DNA of 12,973 nt from an uncultured Devosia sp. GTDB lineage: Bacteria; Pseudomonadota; Alphaproteobacteria; Rhizobiales; Devosiaceae. Positions 1-6,829 of the stretch are shown in pieces (positions within the stretch are counted from its first letter, which is position 1; every line of letters begins with the position of its first letter). Made by a program: the position numbers and the translations under genes. The notes below the pieces were generated by a model. It made no database searches, was not told the DNA's origin, and saw only the letters and a list, made by a program, of their open reading frames with translations. The stretch spans positions 1-12,973 of the forward strand of contig CAMLOA010000013.1 of assembly GCA_946481445.1 (NCBI GenBank). Reading direction: 5' to 3'.

Positions 1-54
1 AGCAGCGGAATCATAATCCGTGTGTCGGGGGTTCAAATCCCTCCTCCGCTACCA
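1..54 (+). tRNA. tRNA-Met (anticodon CAT), 3' part; 5' end outside window
   Basis: The window starts inside the tRNA, so the 5' acceptor strand and D arm are missing. The anticodon stem GCGGA/TCCGT (5-9 with 17-21) holds a 7-base loop with anticodon CAT at 12-14. The T stem GGGGG/CCCTC (27-31 with 39-43) encloses loop TTCAAAT. The 3' acceptor strand is 44-50, A51 is the discriminator base and the CCA end is encoded (52-54). The anticodon stem lacks the three consecutive G:C pairs of initiator tRNA, so elongator tRNA-Met is the best call. A CAT-anticodon Ile2 tRNA (lysidine-modified) is less likely. The 3' end of such tRNAs is a common integrase attachment site. I saw no second copy of this 3' segment in the window. 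Confidence 0.93.
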
Positions 55-169
55 AACTTCAGAGCCATCGCAGAAGCCCGGAAATCCAGACGTTGCCCAA
101 AGGGGCAGGCGGTGGCGCCGGATACGTGTCACCGCAATGTGACACCGTCCAGACGCAGGGTTTTCGTCC

Positions 170-250
170 ATGGCGCGTGCAGCTTACATCGTCAAAAAGA
201 TGGGCGATTCTGGTTCCAGAAGAGATTCGCGGCCCTGGCAATGATGACGC
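170..250 (+). pseudogene. Frameshifted N-terminal remnant of a tyrosine-recombinase (integrase)-like gene
   Basis: From the ATG at 170 one frame reads MARAAYIVKK. Shifting frame at the A-run near 194-198 continues as KDGRFWFQKRFAALA in the frame of position 190. Joined, the two give a start resembling integrases that open with a short basic 'Y-x-V-x-R-x-G-x-F-Y/W-F-x-x-R' segment. Neither frame then continues into core-binding or catalytic-domain sequence, so at most the first 25-30 codons survive. The location about 115 bp downstream of a tRNA 3' end is where an island integrase normally sits. The match is short and from memory, so chance resemblance is possible. Confidence 0.35.
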
Positions 251-399
251 AGATGCGCCGGTTCAACATGACGGTGTCCGACCCGATCCCTGCAAGGAGC
301 GGCCGACGAAAGCTCTGCAAACCCGCCGTCGACCTGAGCTTCCGGACAGGGGCGCCGGGAATTGGACTGACATCGTACCTTGGCATGAAACGTCGACAC

Positions 400-690
400 T
401 GATGCAATGTCCTGCCTTGAAAGGCTTGGCGGTCGCAAACGGCTCTTTACGATATCCATGACCTCGCCGGCCGGCATGGCGCTGGGACGCCTTGCCGGAA
501 ACTCTGGTTGAAGTCGGACCGACCGACGACTGGCAGCACATGATCGACAGCACCACCCCTCCCGCGCAGGGGGGTGCTCCAGTGAACCTCGGCCGCGATA
601 CCCGTCCCCCGCTATGCCTCGTCTCGACAAAACTCACCAGCGGTGCATCGGCCTGGAGGCCCGCATTGTTGCCGCGAGAGGTCGCGCCGG
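400..690 (+). pseudogene. Decayed IS5-family-like transposase fragment
   Basis: In the frame of position 477 the DNA encodes WRWDALPETLVEVG and then PTDDWQHMIDSTT (about 519-557). This matches the region of IS5-family DDE transposases that carries the first catalytic Asp, in a 'DDWQHMIDST' context. Further on, LGRDTRP...VSTKLT (about 588-640) parallels the 'LGRSRGG-x-STK-x-H' segment, with substitutions. Upstream, GGRKRLF (about 428-448) in another frame parallels the 'GRRKTLYNRF' segment. Stops and frame changes break it up, and I see no terminal inverted repeats or target duplication. It is a dead fragment from a once larger element. The family call rests on motif memory; the assignment as a transposase remnant is more secure than the exact subgroup. 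Confidence 0.5.
549..578. repeat. Strong imperfect inverted repeat (hairpin)
   Basis: AGCACC (549-554) pairs with GGTGCT (573-578) and CCCCT (556-560) pairs with AGGGG (568-572), leaving one bulged A at 555 and a 7-base loop. No T-run follows on either strand, so it is not a canonical intrinsic terminator. It sits inside the decayed transposase segment and may be a by-product of GC-rich sequence. Confidence 0.5.
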
Positions 691-750
691 GGGAGACGTC
701 CAACTCCATCATTCTATCTCCCGGGCTACTTTCATCCCGCAGTATACTTT

Positions 751-780
751 TTGATAGATCGCGAACTATATAAATATAAT
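751..780 (+). promoter_or_regulatory. Candidate sigma-70-type promoter for the amino-acid transporter operon
   Basis: TTGATA (751-756) and TATAAT (775-780) are separated by 18 bp, one mismatch from the housekeeping consensus, in the most AT-rich patch of the window. A 10-bp direct repeat GAACTATATA (763-772 and 781-790) brackets the -10 hexamer. Transcription would start near 787, leaving a leader of about 215 nt before the ATG at 1002. Another TTGACA at 875-880 has no good -10 partner. Confidence 0.5.
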
Positions 781-846
781 GAACTATATAGTGCATCTTG
801 TGCGCCTCGTGTCCAATTTTATTGATACAAGCAATGCACTGGCGCG

Positions 847-1004
847 CATGCCATCCTATCATGACAATAGCTGGTTGACATGGTGCGTTGCATGTCTCAG
901 TCTCATGCGCACTCGACCTCGAAATTCATGACATGGTCGATAGAAAGACTTGTATGAACCGCACGAATACATGATATGAACCAGATGCATGGGGCGCAAA
1001 CATG
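847..1004 (+). promoter_or_regulatory. CATG-rich control region with inverted repeat GACATG-N8-CATGTC
   Basis: Ten CATG tetramers lie within 158 bp, beginning at 847, 860, 879, 891, 904, 927, 932, 970, 988 and 1001. Chance would give about 0.6. Two of them form a perfect inverted repeat, GACATG (877-882), eight bases, CATGTC (891-896). The 8-mer GACATGGT recurs at 877-884 and 930-937, 53 bp apart, close to five helical turns. This arrangement suggests binding sites for a dimeric regulator controlling the gene at 1002, perhaps the LysR protein encoded at 5829-6809. The regulator assignment is inference. Confidence 0.4.
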
Positions 1005-2015
1005 AAAAACGGACTGACCGCCGCGCTGGCGGCGATGGCGATACTCGCGACCAGCGGGCTCGCGACCGCGGGCACGCTCGAAGACGTGAAGGCGCGCGGA
1101 ACATTGATCTGCGGCACCAACCCGGCGACTGCAGGGTTCAGCCTTCCCGACAACAATGGCAACTGGACTGGATTCGTCGTGGACTATTGCCGCGGTGTGG
1201 CGACGGCCGTGCTCGGCGACCCCACCAAAGTGAAGTTCATCCCGCTCGAGTCCAAGGACCGCTTCACGGCGCTACAGTCGGGCGAGATCGACATCCTTGC
1301 CCACAATGCGACCTGGACTTCGTCGCGCGATGCGTCGCTGGGGATCCTGTTCGCCGGCATCTACTTTTATGACGGACAGGGCTTCATGGTGCACGAGGGC
1401 GGACCGACTGATGCGGCAGGCCTCGACGGCGCCTCGATCTGCGTCTCCCAGGGGACGACTTCTGAGCTCAACATCGCCGACTATTTCCGTACCCACAATA
1501 TGACCTACGAGCCCGTCGGCTTTGCCAACGAGATCGACCAGCTCAAGGCGTTCGAAGAGGGGCGTTGCGACGTCTACTCGGCCGATACGTCGAGTCTCAA
1601 CGCAGCTCGGCTCCAGATGGCCAATCCCGACGACAACATCGTCCTCGCGGAGATCATTTCCAAAGAGCCGCTTGGACCAGTGGTTCGTCAGGGCGACGAT
1701 GCCTGGTTCAACGTCGCCAAGTGGACGTTGTTCGCCCTTATCAGCGCCGAGGAGTTCGGGGTCAGTGCAGCCAACGTTGACGAGATGAAGGCGTCCGACA
1801 ATCCCAACATACGCCGGCTGCTCGGTGCCGAAGGCACATTCGGCAAGGACCTTGGTCTGGCAGACGACTGGGTGGCGCAGGTCGTCAAGGCCGTCGGCAA
1901 CTACGGCGAGATGTTCGAGCGGAACATCGGCACCAGCTCGCCCCTCGGCATCAAGCGCGGAGTCAACGCTCTGTGGAGCGCCGGCGGCCTGCAATACGCT
2001 CCGCCGATCCGCTGA
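1002..2015 (+). CDS. Amino-acid ABC transporter substrate-binding protein (AapJ/BztA-like, family 3)
   Basis: This is the periplasmic receptor that captures an amino acid and delivers it to the permeases encoded next. The 337-residue product starts with a Sec signal peptide (about 1-23, hydrophobic core AALAAMAILA, likely cleavage after ATA). It then shows the AapJ-type sequence: RGTLICGTN, GNWTGFVVDYCRG, VKFIPLESKDRFTALQSGEIDIL, and TWTSSRDASLG (about 104-114), whose Arg109 is expected to bind the substrate carboxylate. YFYDGQGFMV and the terminal half SADTSSLNAARL also fit. The length matches AapJ (about 340). At 101-103 it has H-N-A where, from memory, Aap/Bzt receptors usually have R-N-T, which hints at a shifted specificity. 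It is first in an operon with two permeases and a beta-lyase, so the ligand may be a modified or aromatic amino acid (a mimosine-like compound is one candidate). The start is supported by the signal peptide; the Shine-Dalgarno (GGGG at 991-994) is weak. Confidence 0.92.
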   Translation: MKNGLTAALAAMAILATSGLATAGTLEDVKARGTLICGTNPATAGFSLPDNNGNWTGFVVDYCRGVATAVLGDPTKVKFIPLESKDRFTALQSGEIDILAHNATWTSSRDASLGILFAGIYFYDGQGFMVHEGGPTDAAGLDGASICVSQGTTSELNIADYFRTHNMTYEPVGFANEIDQLKAFEEGRCDVYSADTSSLNAARLQMANPDDNIVLAEIISKEPLGPVVRQGDDAWFNVAKWTLFALISAEEFGVSAANVDEMKASDNPNIRRLLGAEGTFGKDLGLADDWVAQVVKAVGNYGEMFERNIGTSSPLGIKRGVNALWSAGGLQYAPPIR

Positions 2016-2075
2016 GTGATGCACCTCCTCGTGGCGGGCATGCGCTCGCCACGGGAACAGGGACGGGGACCTCCA

Positions 2076-3263
2076 ATGACTGCGGTTGATACTTCGACGC
2101 AAAGTGCGGGCTTTCCAGGGTTCGCCAATCCACGAACCCGCGGTATCGTCTACCAGGCGATGTTCGTCGGCACGCTGGTCTTGCTCGGCGCCGCGGCGGC
2201 CATGGAAGCCATGGCGAAGATGCGCGAGAGGGGCATCCCGCTTGGGTTCGATTTCTGGAATGAGATCGCCGGATTTGAGATCAACCAAACGCTGATCCCC
2301 TACAGCAGCCTGTCGACTTACGGTCAGGCCTTCTGGGTCGGCGTCGCCAACACCCTGGCTGTCGTGCTCCTTGGCGTCGTCCTCGCTACGGTGCTCGGCT
2401 TCACCATCGGCGTCATGCGGCTGTCGCCCAACTGGATTGTCCGCAAGTTTGCGACCGCCTATGTCGAAATCATCCGCAACGTCCCTCTGCTGATCCAGCT
2501 GCTGTTCTGGTACAACGCAGTACTAAAGCCCCTCCCGGGCCCGAAGAACTCGTTTGCGCTGCCGTTCGGGATCTATCTCAACAACCGCGGCATCATGGTG
2601 CCAGAGATATCGGGCACGTCGACGGCCGCCATGGTCTTTGGCGCCCTGGCCATAGGCGTCGTGGTGACGATCGGCTTGGCAGCGTGGTCACGCGCGAGGT
2701 TCCGGCAAACCGGCAAGACCTTTCCATTGCTCGCCGTCACCGGCCTGTTGCTGATCGGGATACCCGGTGCGCTCTGGCTCGCGCTGGGCTCGCCCATCGC
2801 CCTCACGCCAGCGGTGCTCAGTGGCTTCAACTTCAAGGGCGGGTATCAGGTCTATCCGGAGTTTGCGGCTCTGCTTGTCGGGCTCTCGGTCTACACGGCC
2901 TCTTACATCGCCGAGATCGTGCGAGCCGGCATCTCATCGGTCGGCAAGGGGCAGACGGACGCGGCAAATGCTCTTGGTCTGTCGCCCGTACAGACGCTGC
3001 GGCTCGTGGTTATCCCGCAGGCGCTGCGCGTGATCATCCCGCCGTTGACCAGCCAGTATTTGAACCTCGCCAAGAACTCCACCCTGGCCGTCTTCATCGG
3101 CTACCCGGACCTCGTTCAGGTCTTTGCAGGGTCGGTCCTCAACCAGACCGGGGCCGCGGTGCAAGTGATGGCCATTACCCTTTCAGCCTACCTCCTCCTG
3201 TCGCTGGCCGTGTCGCTGCTGATGAATTGGTTCAACCAGCGCTTCGCGATCGTGGAGCGGTGA
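2076..3263 (+). CDS. Amino-acid ABC transporter permease (AapQ/BztB-like)
   Basis: This is one of two inner-membrane permease subunits of a polar amino-acid importer. Length is 395 residues from the chosen ATG, typical for AapQ (about 400), which is longer than simple HisM/HisQ permeases because of an inserted central segment. Hydrophobic spans occur near residues 24-42, 82-108, 185-205, 220-245, 265-285 and 360-385. The ATPase-contacting EAA loop reads DAANALGLSPVQTLRLV (about 295-311) followed by IPQALRVIIPPL. The frame is open from 2016, directly after the receptor stop. I place the start at 2076 because GGGGA (2065-2069) lies at good spacing and the resulting N-terminus resembles the family. 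It is followed by the second permease with a gap of a few bases, so the genes are co-transcribed and probably translationally coupled. Confidence 0.92.
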   Translation: MTAVDTSTQSAGFPGFANPRTRGIVYQAMFVGTLVLLGAAAAMEAMAKMRERGIPLGFDFWNEIAGFEINQTLIPYSSLSTYGQAFWVGVANTLAVVLLGVVLATVLGFTIGVMRLSPNWIVRKFATAYVEIIRNVPLLIQLLFWYNAVLKPLPGPKNSFALPFGIYLNNRGIMVPEISGTSTAAMVFGALAIGVVVTIGLAAWSRARFRQTGKTFPLLAVTGLLLIGIPGALWLALGSPIALTPAVLSGFNFKGGYQVYPEFAALLVGLSVYTASYIAEIVRAGISSVGKGQTDAANALGLSPVQTLRLVVIPQALRVIIPPLTSQYLNLAKNSTLAVFIGYPDLVQVFAGSVLNQTGAAVQVMAITLSAYLLLSLAVSLLMNWFNQRFAIVER

Positions 3264-3279
3264 CATGGTGGAGGCAGCA

Positions 3280-4389
3280 ATGACATCGCTCGACACCGCC
3301 AGTGTGGCTGCGCCGAGGCGGGGGAGGCTCGCGACGGCGGCACGCTGGATGAGGACGAACCTGTTCTCGTCCATCTGGTCTTCGATCCTGACCGTCGTCT
3401 TCGTCGCGCTGTCGGCGCTGCTGCTCTATCAGCTCTTCTCGTTCGCCCTCGTCAACGCGGTGTGGGTCGGCGGCCGCGACGCATGTCGCAACAGCCCGGA
3501 CGGAGCGTGCTGGAGCTTCATTGCAGCCAAGCTCGATTATCTCCGCTACGGCTCGTATCCGCCTGCCGGCCGGTGGCGGGTCGACATTGTGCAAGCAGTC
3601 GGCGCCGCGCTCGTGGTGTGGCTGCTCTGGCACAAGGCGCCGCGGCGCAACCTCGCCGCGGGACTGTTCTTTGTCGCCTACCCGATCTTCGCCTTCGTGC
3701 TGCTGCGCGGCGTTCCTGAACTCGGCCTGCCGACTGTCGACACGACATTGTGGGGCGGGTTGTTGGTGACGCTGATCATGTCGGCGGTGGGGATCGTTGC
3801 GTCGCTGCCGATCGGCATTGCGCTGGCACTCGGAAGGCGGTCGAGCTTGCCGGCCATCCGAGCCTTCTGCGTGTTCTATATTGAGGTGGTTCGTGGCGCG
3901 CCGTTCATTACCGTGCTGTTCATGGCCAATTTCCTGCTGCCGCTGTTTGTTCCGGACTTCCTGACGCCGGACAGGCTACTGCGCCCCATGATCGGCACCG
4001 CGTTGTTCTCGGCCGCCTATATGGCCGAGGTCGTGCGCGCCGGGCTCCAGTCCATACCCAAGGGCCAATATGAGGGCGCCCATGCGCTTGGCCTCAGCTA
4101 CTGGAAGACGATGCGGCTCGTGATCCTGCCGCAGGCACTGACGATTGTCATCCCCGGCATCGTCTCGACCTTTATCGGGTTGTTCAAGGACACGACACTC
4201 GTGGCCGTCGTTGGCATCACCGATTTCCTCAAGGCGGCCGAGGTGTCGCGCGTCGATCCCGACTGGGCCGGGCCGACGATCTCGTCGACGGTCTATCTGT
4301 TCGCCGCCTTGGTCTACTGGGCCATCTGCTTCGGCATGTCCCGGTATTCGCAGTCGATGGAACGGCGCCTTTCACCTGGACGGAAATGA
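3280..4389 (+). CDS. Amino-acid ABC transporter permease (AapM/BztC-like)
   Basis: This is the second permease subunit, expected to form a heterodimer with the AapQ-like protein. The product has 369 residues from the ATG at 3280, which has GGAGG (3270-3274) at 5-base spacing. An upstream in-frame ATG at 3265 would give 374 residues and cannot be excluded. An N-terminal membrane span (about 30-55) is followed by a long periplasmic section with Cys residues and PPAGRWRVDIVQ, as in AapM. The conserved permease core follows, with FYIEVVRGAPFITVLF and the EAA loop EGAHALGLSYWKTMRLV (about 265-281) plus ILPQALTIVIPG. The membrane topology and length (AapM is about 380) are intact, with no frameshift. 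The gene that should follow is the ATPase, but that gene is broken (see next entry). Confidence 0.92.
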   Translation: MTSLDTASVAAPRRGRLATAARWMRTNLFSSIWSSILTVVFVALSALLLYQLFSFALVNAVWVGGRDACRNSPDGACWSFIAAKLDYLRYGSYPPAGRWRVDIVQAVGAALVVWLLWHKAPRRNLAAGLFFVAYPIFAFVLLRGVPELGLPTVDTTLWGGLLVTLIMSAVGIVASLPIGIALALGRRSSLPAIRAFCVFYIEVVRGAPFITVLFMANFLLPLFVPDFLTPDRLLRPMIGTALFSAAYMAEVVRAGLQSIPKGQYEGAHALGLSYWKTMRLVILPQALTIVIPGIVSTFIGLFKDTTLVAVVGITDFLKAAEVSRVDPDWAGPTISSTVYLFAALVYWAICFGMSRYSQSMERRLSPGRK

Positions 4390-4405
4390 ACATGGAGCGA
4401 TGCGA

Positions 4406-4618
4406 ATGATCGATCGACAGGACACCCCGGTTGCGCCGGCGGTCGAGGTGCGCGGCGTGAGCAAGTGGTACGGCGCCTTTCAGGTGCTCGACGGGATCGA
4501 CCTCGTGCGTCCTTTCCAATCCACAACACGAACGCAGCCGGCAGTTTCTGGGCCAGTTGCTGCATTGACGATTGCCTTGAACACGGCGGCCCATATGAGC
4601 CGGAAGAGAGACCAATGA
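4406..4618 (+). pseudogene. Truncated AapP-like ABC transporter ATPase; only the first about 34 codons remain
   Basis: From ATG 4406 (GGAG at 4394-4397, 8-base spacing) the frame reads MIDRQDTPVAPAVEVRGVSK, then WYGAFQVLDGIDLV. This is the standard N-terminus of AapP/GlnQ-type ATPases, in which 'KWYG-x-F-x-V-L' precedes the Walker A motif by about 15-20 residues. At about 4507/4508 resemblance stops abruptly. The following 36 residues have no Walker A, Q-loop, LSGGQ or Walker B, and the frame ends at TGA 4616-4618, overlapping the ATG of the lyase gene. About 210-220 codons are missing. The simplest reading is a deletion that joined the 5' end of an aapP-like gene to the upstream flank of the lyase gene. 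The product could not hydrolyse ATP, so the permeases would need an ATPase from another locus. Confidence 0.85.
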
Positions 4619-5832
4619 CGAGCATGAACGCCCTGGCGGCGAACCATCCGCACACTGAGCTGGACCGGGTCTACGACCGGCGACCCTACGGGTCGGCCAA
4701 GTGGGCCAACCAGTGGGACGAGTTCTCTCCAGCGATTGAGGGAGATGACATCCTCTCGTTGTGGACGGCGGACATGGATTTTCGCGCGCCCGAACCGGTA
4801 GTGAGCCGATTGACCGACGCGGCCCGTCACGGGATCTATGGCTATACGCTGCGCGACCCGGCGCACTGCCAGATCGTCCACGATTGGTTTCAGCGCCGGC
4901 ACGGTTGGTCCCCGGAGGTCGAAACGATGCTGCCCGGAGCAGGCATCATGCCGTGCGTGGCGGCGATCCTGCGGAACTTCACGGACCCGGGCGACGGCGT
5001 CATCGTCCAGACGCCGGTCTATTCACCGTATTTCGAAGTGGTCAACGGCAACGCGCGCCGCCTTCTGGTCAACGAGCTCAGGCTCGAGAACGGCCGGTAC
5101 AGCATCGACCTCGATCACTTCGAGGCGCTGGCCAGGTCCGGGGCGAGAGCGTTCATCCTGTGCAATCCCCACAACCCGTCCGGCTACTCCTGGACACGCG
5201 AAGAACTCAAGGCGCTCGACGCGATCTGCGAGCGCTACGGCATCATGGTCATCTCCGACGAGATCCACTGCGACATCAGGTTGAACGATACGCGTCACGT
5301 GGTGTTTTCTTCGATCAGCGAACAGGCGAGGCTGCGATCGTTCGTCTGCTTTGCGCCCACCAAGACCTTCAACCTCGCAGGGCTCCAATGCTCGGTCATA
5401 TCGGTGGGCAATCAGCAGTGGCGCGAAAAGCTGCTGGCAGCGATGCGGCACTCATTCATGACAAACCCCAACTACTTCTCGCGGCTGGCACTGGAGGTCT
5501 CCTATCGGGATGGGGCGGCCTGGCTTGACGACCTCACACGCTACCTGCGGGACAATCTTGAGCTGGTGAACACCTTCGCTTCGGATGCACTGCCCGGCAT
5601 CCGTCCCATGCAGCCAGACGCATCCTTTCTCGTCTGGATGGACGCGCGGCGCGTCGACGAACGGGTCGGCGACGTGAAGGAGTTCTTCCTCAGCCGCTCG
5701 CGGGTCAACCTCTACAGCGGTCGCGTGTACGGCCAAGGCGGAGCGGGCTTCATTCGCCTCAATATGGGGTGCCCACGGCCGGTGCTGCGTGAGGCTCTCG
5801 AACGCATGGCAAACGCGATGGAGCAGGGCTAG
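4615..5832 (+). CDS. MalY/PatB-type PLP-dependent C-S (or C-N) beta-lyase / aminotransferase class I fold
   Basis: This is a cytoplasmic PLP enzyme of fold type I that is expected to perform beta-elimination on a cysteine- or alanine-type conjugate, giving pyruvate and ammonia. The 405-residue product has all landmarks. They are WTADMDFRAPEPV near the N-terminus (MalY-specific), YGYT, PVYSPYF, CNPHNPSG (about 183-190), ISDEIHCDI with Asp215 for the pyridine nitrogen, the Schiff-base lysine Lys250 in APTKTFNLAGLQ, and the carboxylate-binding Arg381 in RLNMGCPR. I chose ATG 4615 because GGAAGAGAG lies just upstream and the family N-terminus (E-x-D-x-x-x-D-R-R) fits. The open frame extends upstream to 4465, but that part overlaps the ATPase remnant. 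It lies directly behind the amino-acid transporter genes. Cystathionine beta-lyase activity is the generic call; a mimosinase-like (MidD) C-N lyase is an attractive alternative because of the gene order. Confidence 0.9.
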   Translation: MTSMNALAANHPHTELDRVYDRRPYGSAKWANQWDEFSPAIEGDDILSLWTADMDFRAPEPVVSRLTDAARHGIYGYTLRDPAHCQIVHDWFQRRHGWSPEVETMLPGAGIMPCVAAILRNFTDPGDGVIVQTPVYSPYFEVVNGNARRLLVNELRLENGRYSIDLDHFEALARSGARAFILCNPHNPSGYSWTREELKALDAICERYGIMVISDEIHCDIRLNDTRHVVFSSISEQARLRSFVCFAPTKTFNLAGLQCSVISVGNQQWREKLLAAMRHSFMTNPNYFSRLALEVSYRDGAAWLDDLTRYLRDNLELVNTFASDALPGIRPMQPDASFLVWMDARRVDERVGDVKEFFLSRSRVNLYSGRVYGQGGAGFIRLNMGCPRPVLREALERMANAMEQG

Positions 5833-6809
5833 CCGCCCACCGTCCTGGCCAGCAGCGCCGCCTTCCTGTCTCGCTGTTCCACCCATATTTCCTCGATAAG
5901 TGACCGTAGCCAGCGGAAGCCGAGATCGTCTTCGAGCCGGCGCTCGAAGACGAGCAGCACCGTGACGTCGGGAATGTCGAAGGGCGGGGCAACGACATAT
6001 GTTTCGCTGGCGCTGTCCAGCGAAAGAACGAGGCTGTCGCCGAAGGCGGTCAGCATCTGGGTGCCCTTGAGTATCCATGGAGCCACCAAATAGTGCGGGA
6101 CGGTCGCGACAACCTTTCGGCCGAGACCCATCTGCCTCAAGGCTCCATCCGAGAGACCTTCGCCCACCCCGTCCGCCGAAATTTGCAGATGCGGAGCCTC
6201 GAGATAGCGCTCGAGGGTGATTTGCCCAAGCGCCGGGTTTCCGCTCCAACCGGCAACCACCATTTTGTCGACTGAAAGCACCACCTGACTGATACGCTCG
6301 TCGTCAACGCCCACATTGCCGAGTACCGCACACTCGATCGCCCGCGCCTTGAGGAGCGACGTTACCTCCGACTGGCGTGTGTGCAGCACGTTCAAGGTCG
6401 CGTGCGGCGCGGCGGCGGTGAAACGCTCGATGAGACGGGGAAGAAAGGTCGCGGCCGTGTAGTCGGACAGCCCAACCCTGAAGTTCCGGCGCGTCTGTGC
6501 CGGGTCGAAATGCAGATGCCGGTCGACGACCTGTCGTATATCAGAAAGAGATGCGGAGATGACGGCAGCGAGCTCAATGGCGCGAAGGGTGGGCTCCATG
6601 CGCATTGCGTCGCGAGAGAACAGTTCGTCCTGGAAGATTTCCCTGAGTTTGTTCAATGAATGACTGACCGCAGACTGCGTGCGGCCGGTACGCTTCGCCG
6701 TCCTTGTGACGCTGCGTTCCTGCATCAGGATGTCGAAAATGCGCAGGAGATTGAGATCGATCTGATCGAGCGAAAATTCGGCCTGAGATGGCTTGTCGGG
6801 CGCCGTCAC
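5829..6809 (-). CDS. LysR-family transcriptional regulator
   Basis: This is a DNA-binding regulator with an N-terminal winged HTH and a C-terminal co-inducer domain. From the GTG at 6809 the product has 326 residues, normal for LysR. IDLNLLRIFDILMQERSVTR (about 17-36) leads into the recognition helix SAVSHSLNKLRE and then ELFSRDAMRMEPTLRA. The rest is the NodD/LinR-like effector domain (FRVGLSDYTAATFLPRLI and onwards). The frame is open to an ATG at 6920, but the extra 37 residues look non-coding. GTG 6809 has GGAG ten bases upstream and fits the family length, so I prefer it. The gene converges on the beta-lyase, and the two stop codons overlap within CTAG (5829-5832). It probably controls the transporter/lyase operon in response to its substrate, and itself via the inverted repeat at 6830-6850. 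Confidence 0.9.
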   Translation of the reverse strand: MTAPDKPSQAEFSLDQIDLNLLRIFDILMQERSVTRTAKRTGRTQSAVSHSLNKLREIFQDELFSRDAMRMEPTLRAIELAAVISASLSDIRQVVDRHLHFDPAQTRRNFRVGLSDYTAATFLPRLIERFTAAAPHATLNVLHTRQSEVTSLLKARAIECAVLGNVGVDDERISQVVLSVDKMVVAGWSGNPALGQITLERYLEAPHLQISADGVGEGLSDGALRQMGLGRKVVATVPHYLVAPWILKGTQMLTAFGDSLVLSLDSASETYVVAPPFDIPDVTVLLVFERRLEDDLGFRWLRSLIEEIWVEQRDRKAALLARTVGG

Positions 6810-6829
6810 GGAACGATTACTCCGGCTGT

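Larger units (their letters stand above)
55..1001. other. Gene-poor, degenerate stretch between tRNA-Met and the amino-acid transporter operon
   Basis: I see no intact gene in these 950 bp. Open frames up to about 200 codons exist on both strands, but they overlap one another and have low-complexity Arg/Pro/Ser-rich composition typical of chance frames in GC-rich DNA. Recognisable contents are an integrase-like fragment (about 170-250), an IS5-like transposase fragment (about 400-690), a strong inverted repeat (549-578), an AT-rich promoter (751-780), and a CATG-rich control region (847-1004). The stretch between about 250 and 400 holds nothing I can identify. Confidence 0.7.

Noticed and set aside
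263..862. Long minus-strand open frame of about 199 codons
   Set aside because: Composition is typical of a chance frame in GC-rich DNA. It overlaps the integrase/transposase remnants and the promoter, and no domain is recognisable.
1272..2288. Long minus-strand open frame of about 338 codons opposite the receptor gene
   Set aside because: It is the antisense shadow of the well-supported amino-acid receptor and the start of the permease. It shows no family motifs.
4508..4614. Separate promoter for the beta-lyase gene between the ATPase stub and its ATG
   Set aside because: TTGACG at 4565-4570 has no acceptable -10 at 16-19 bp, so I could not support a promoter here.
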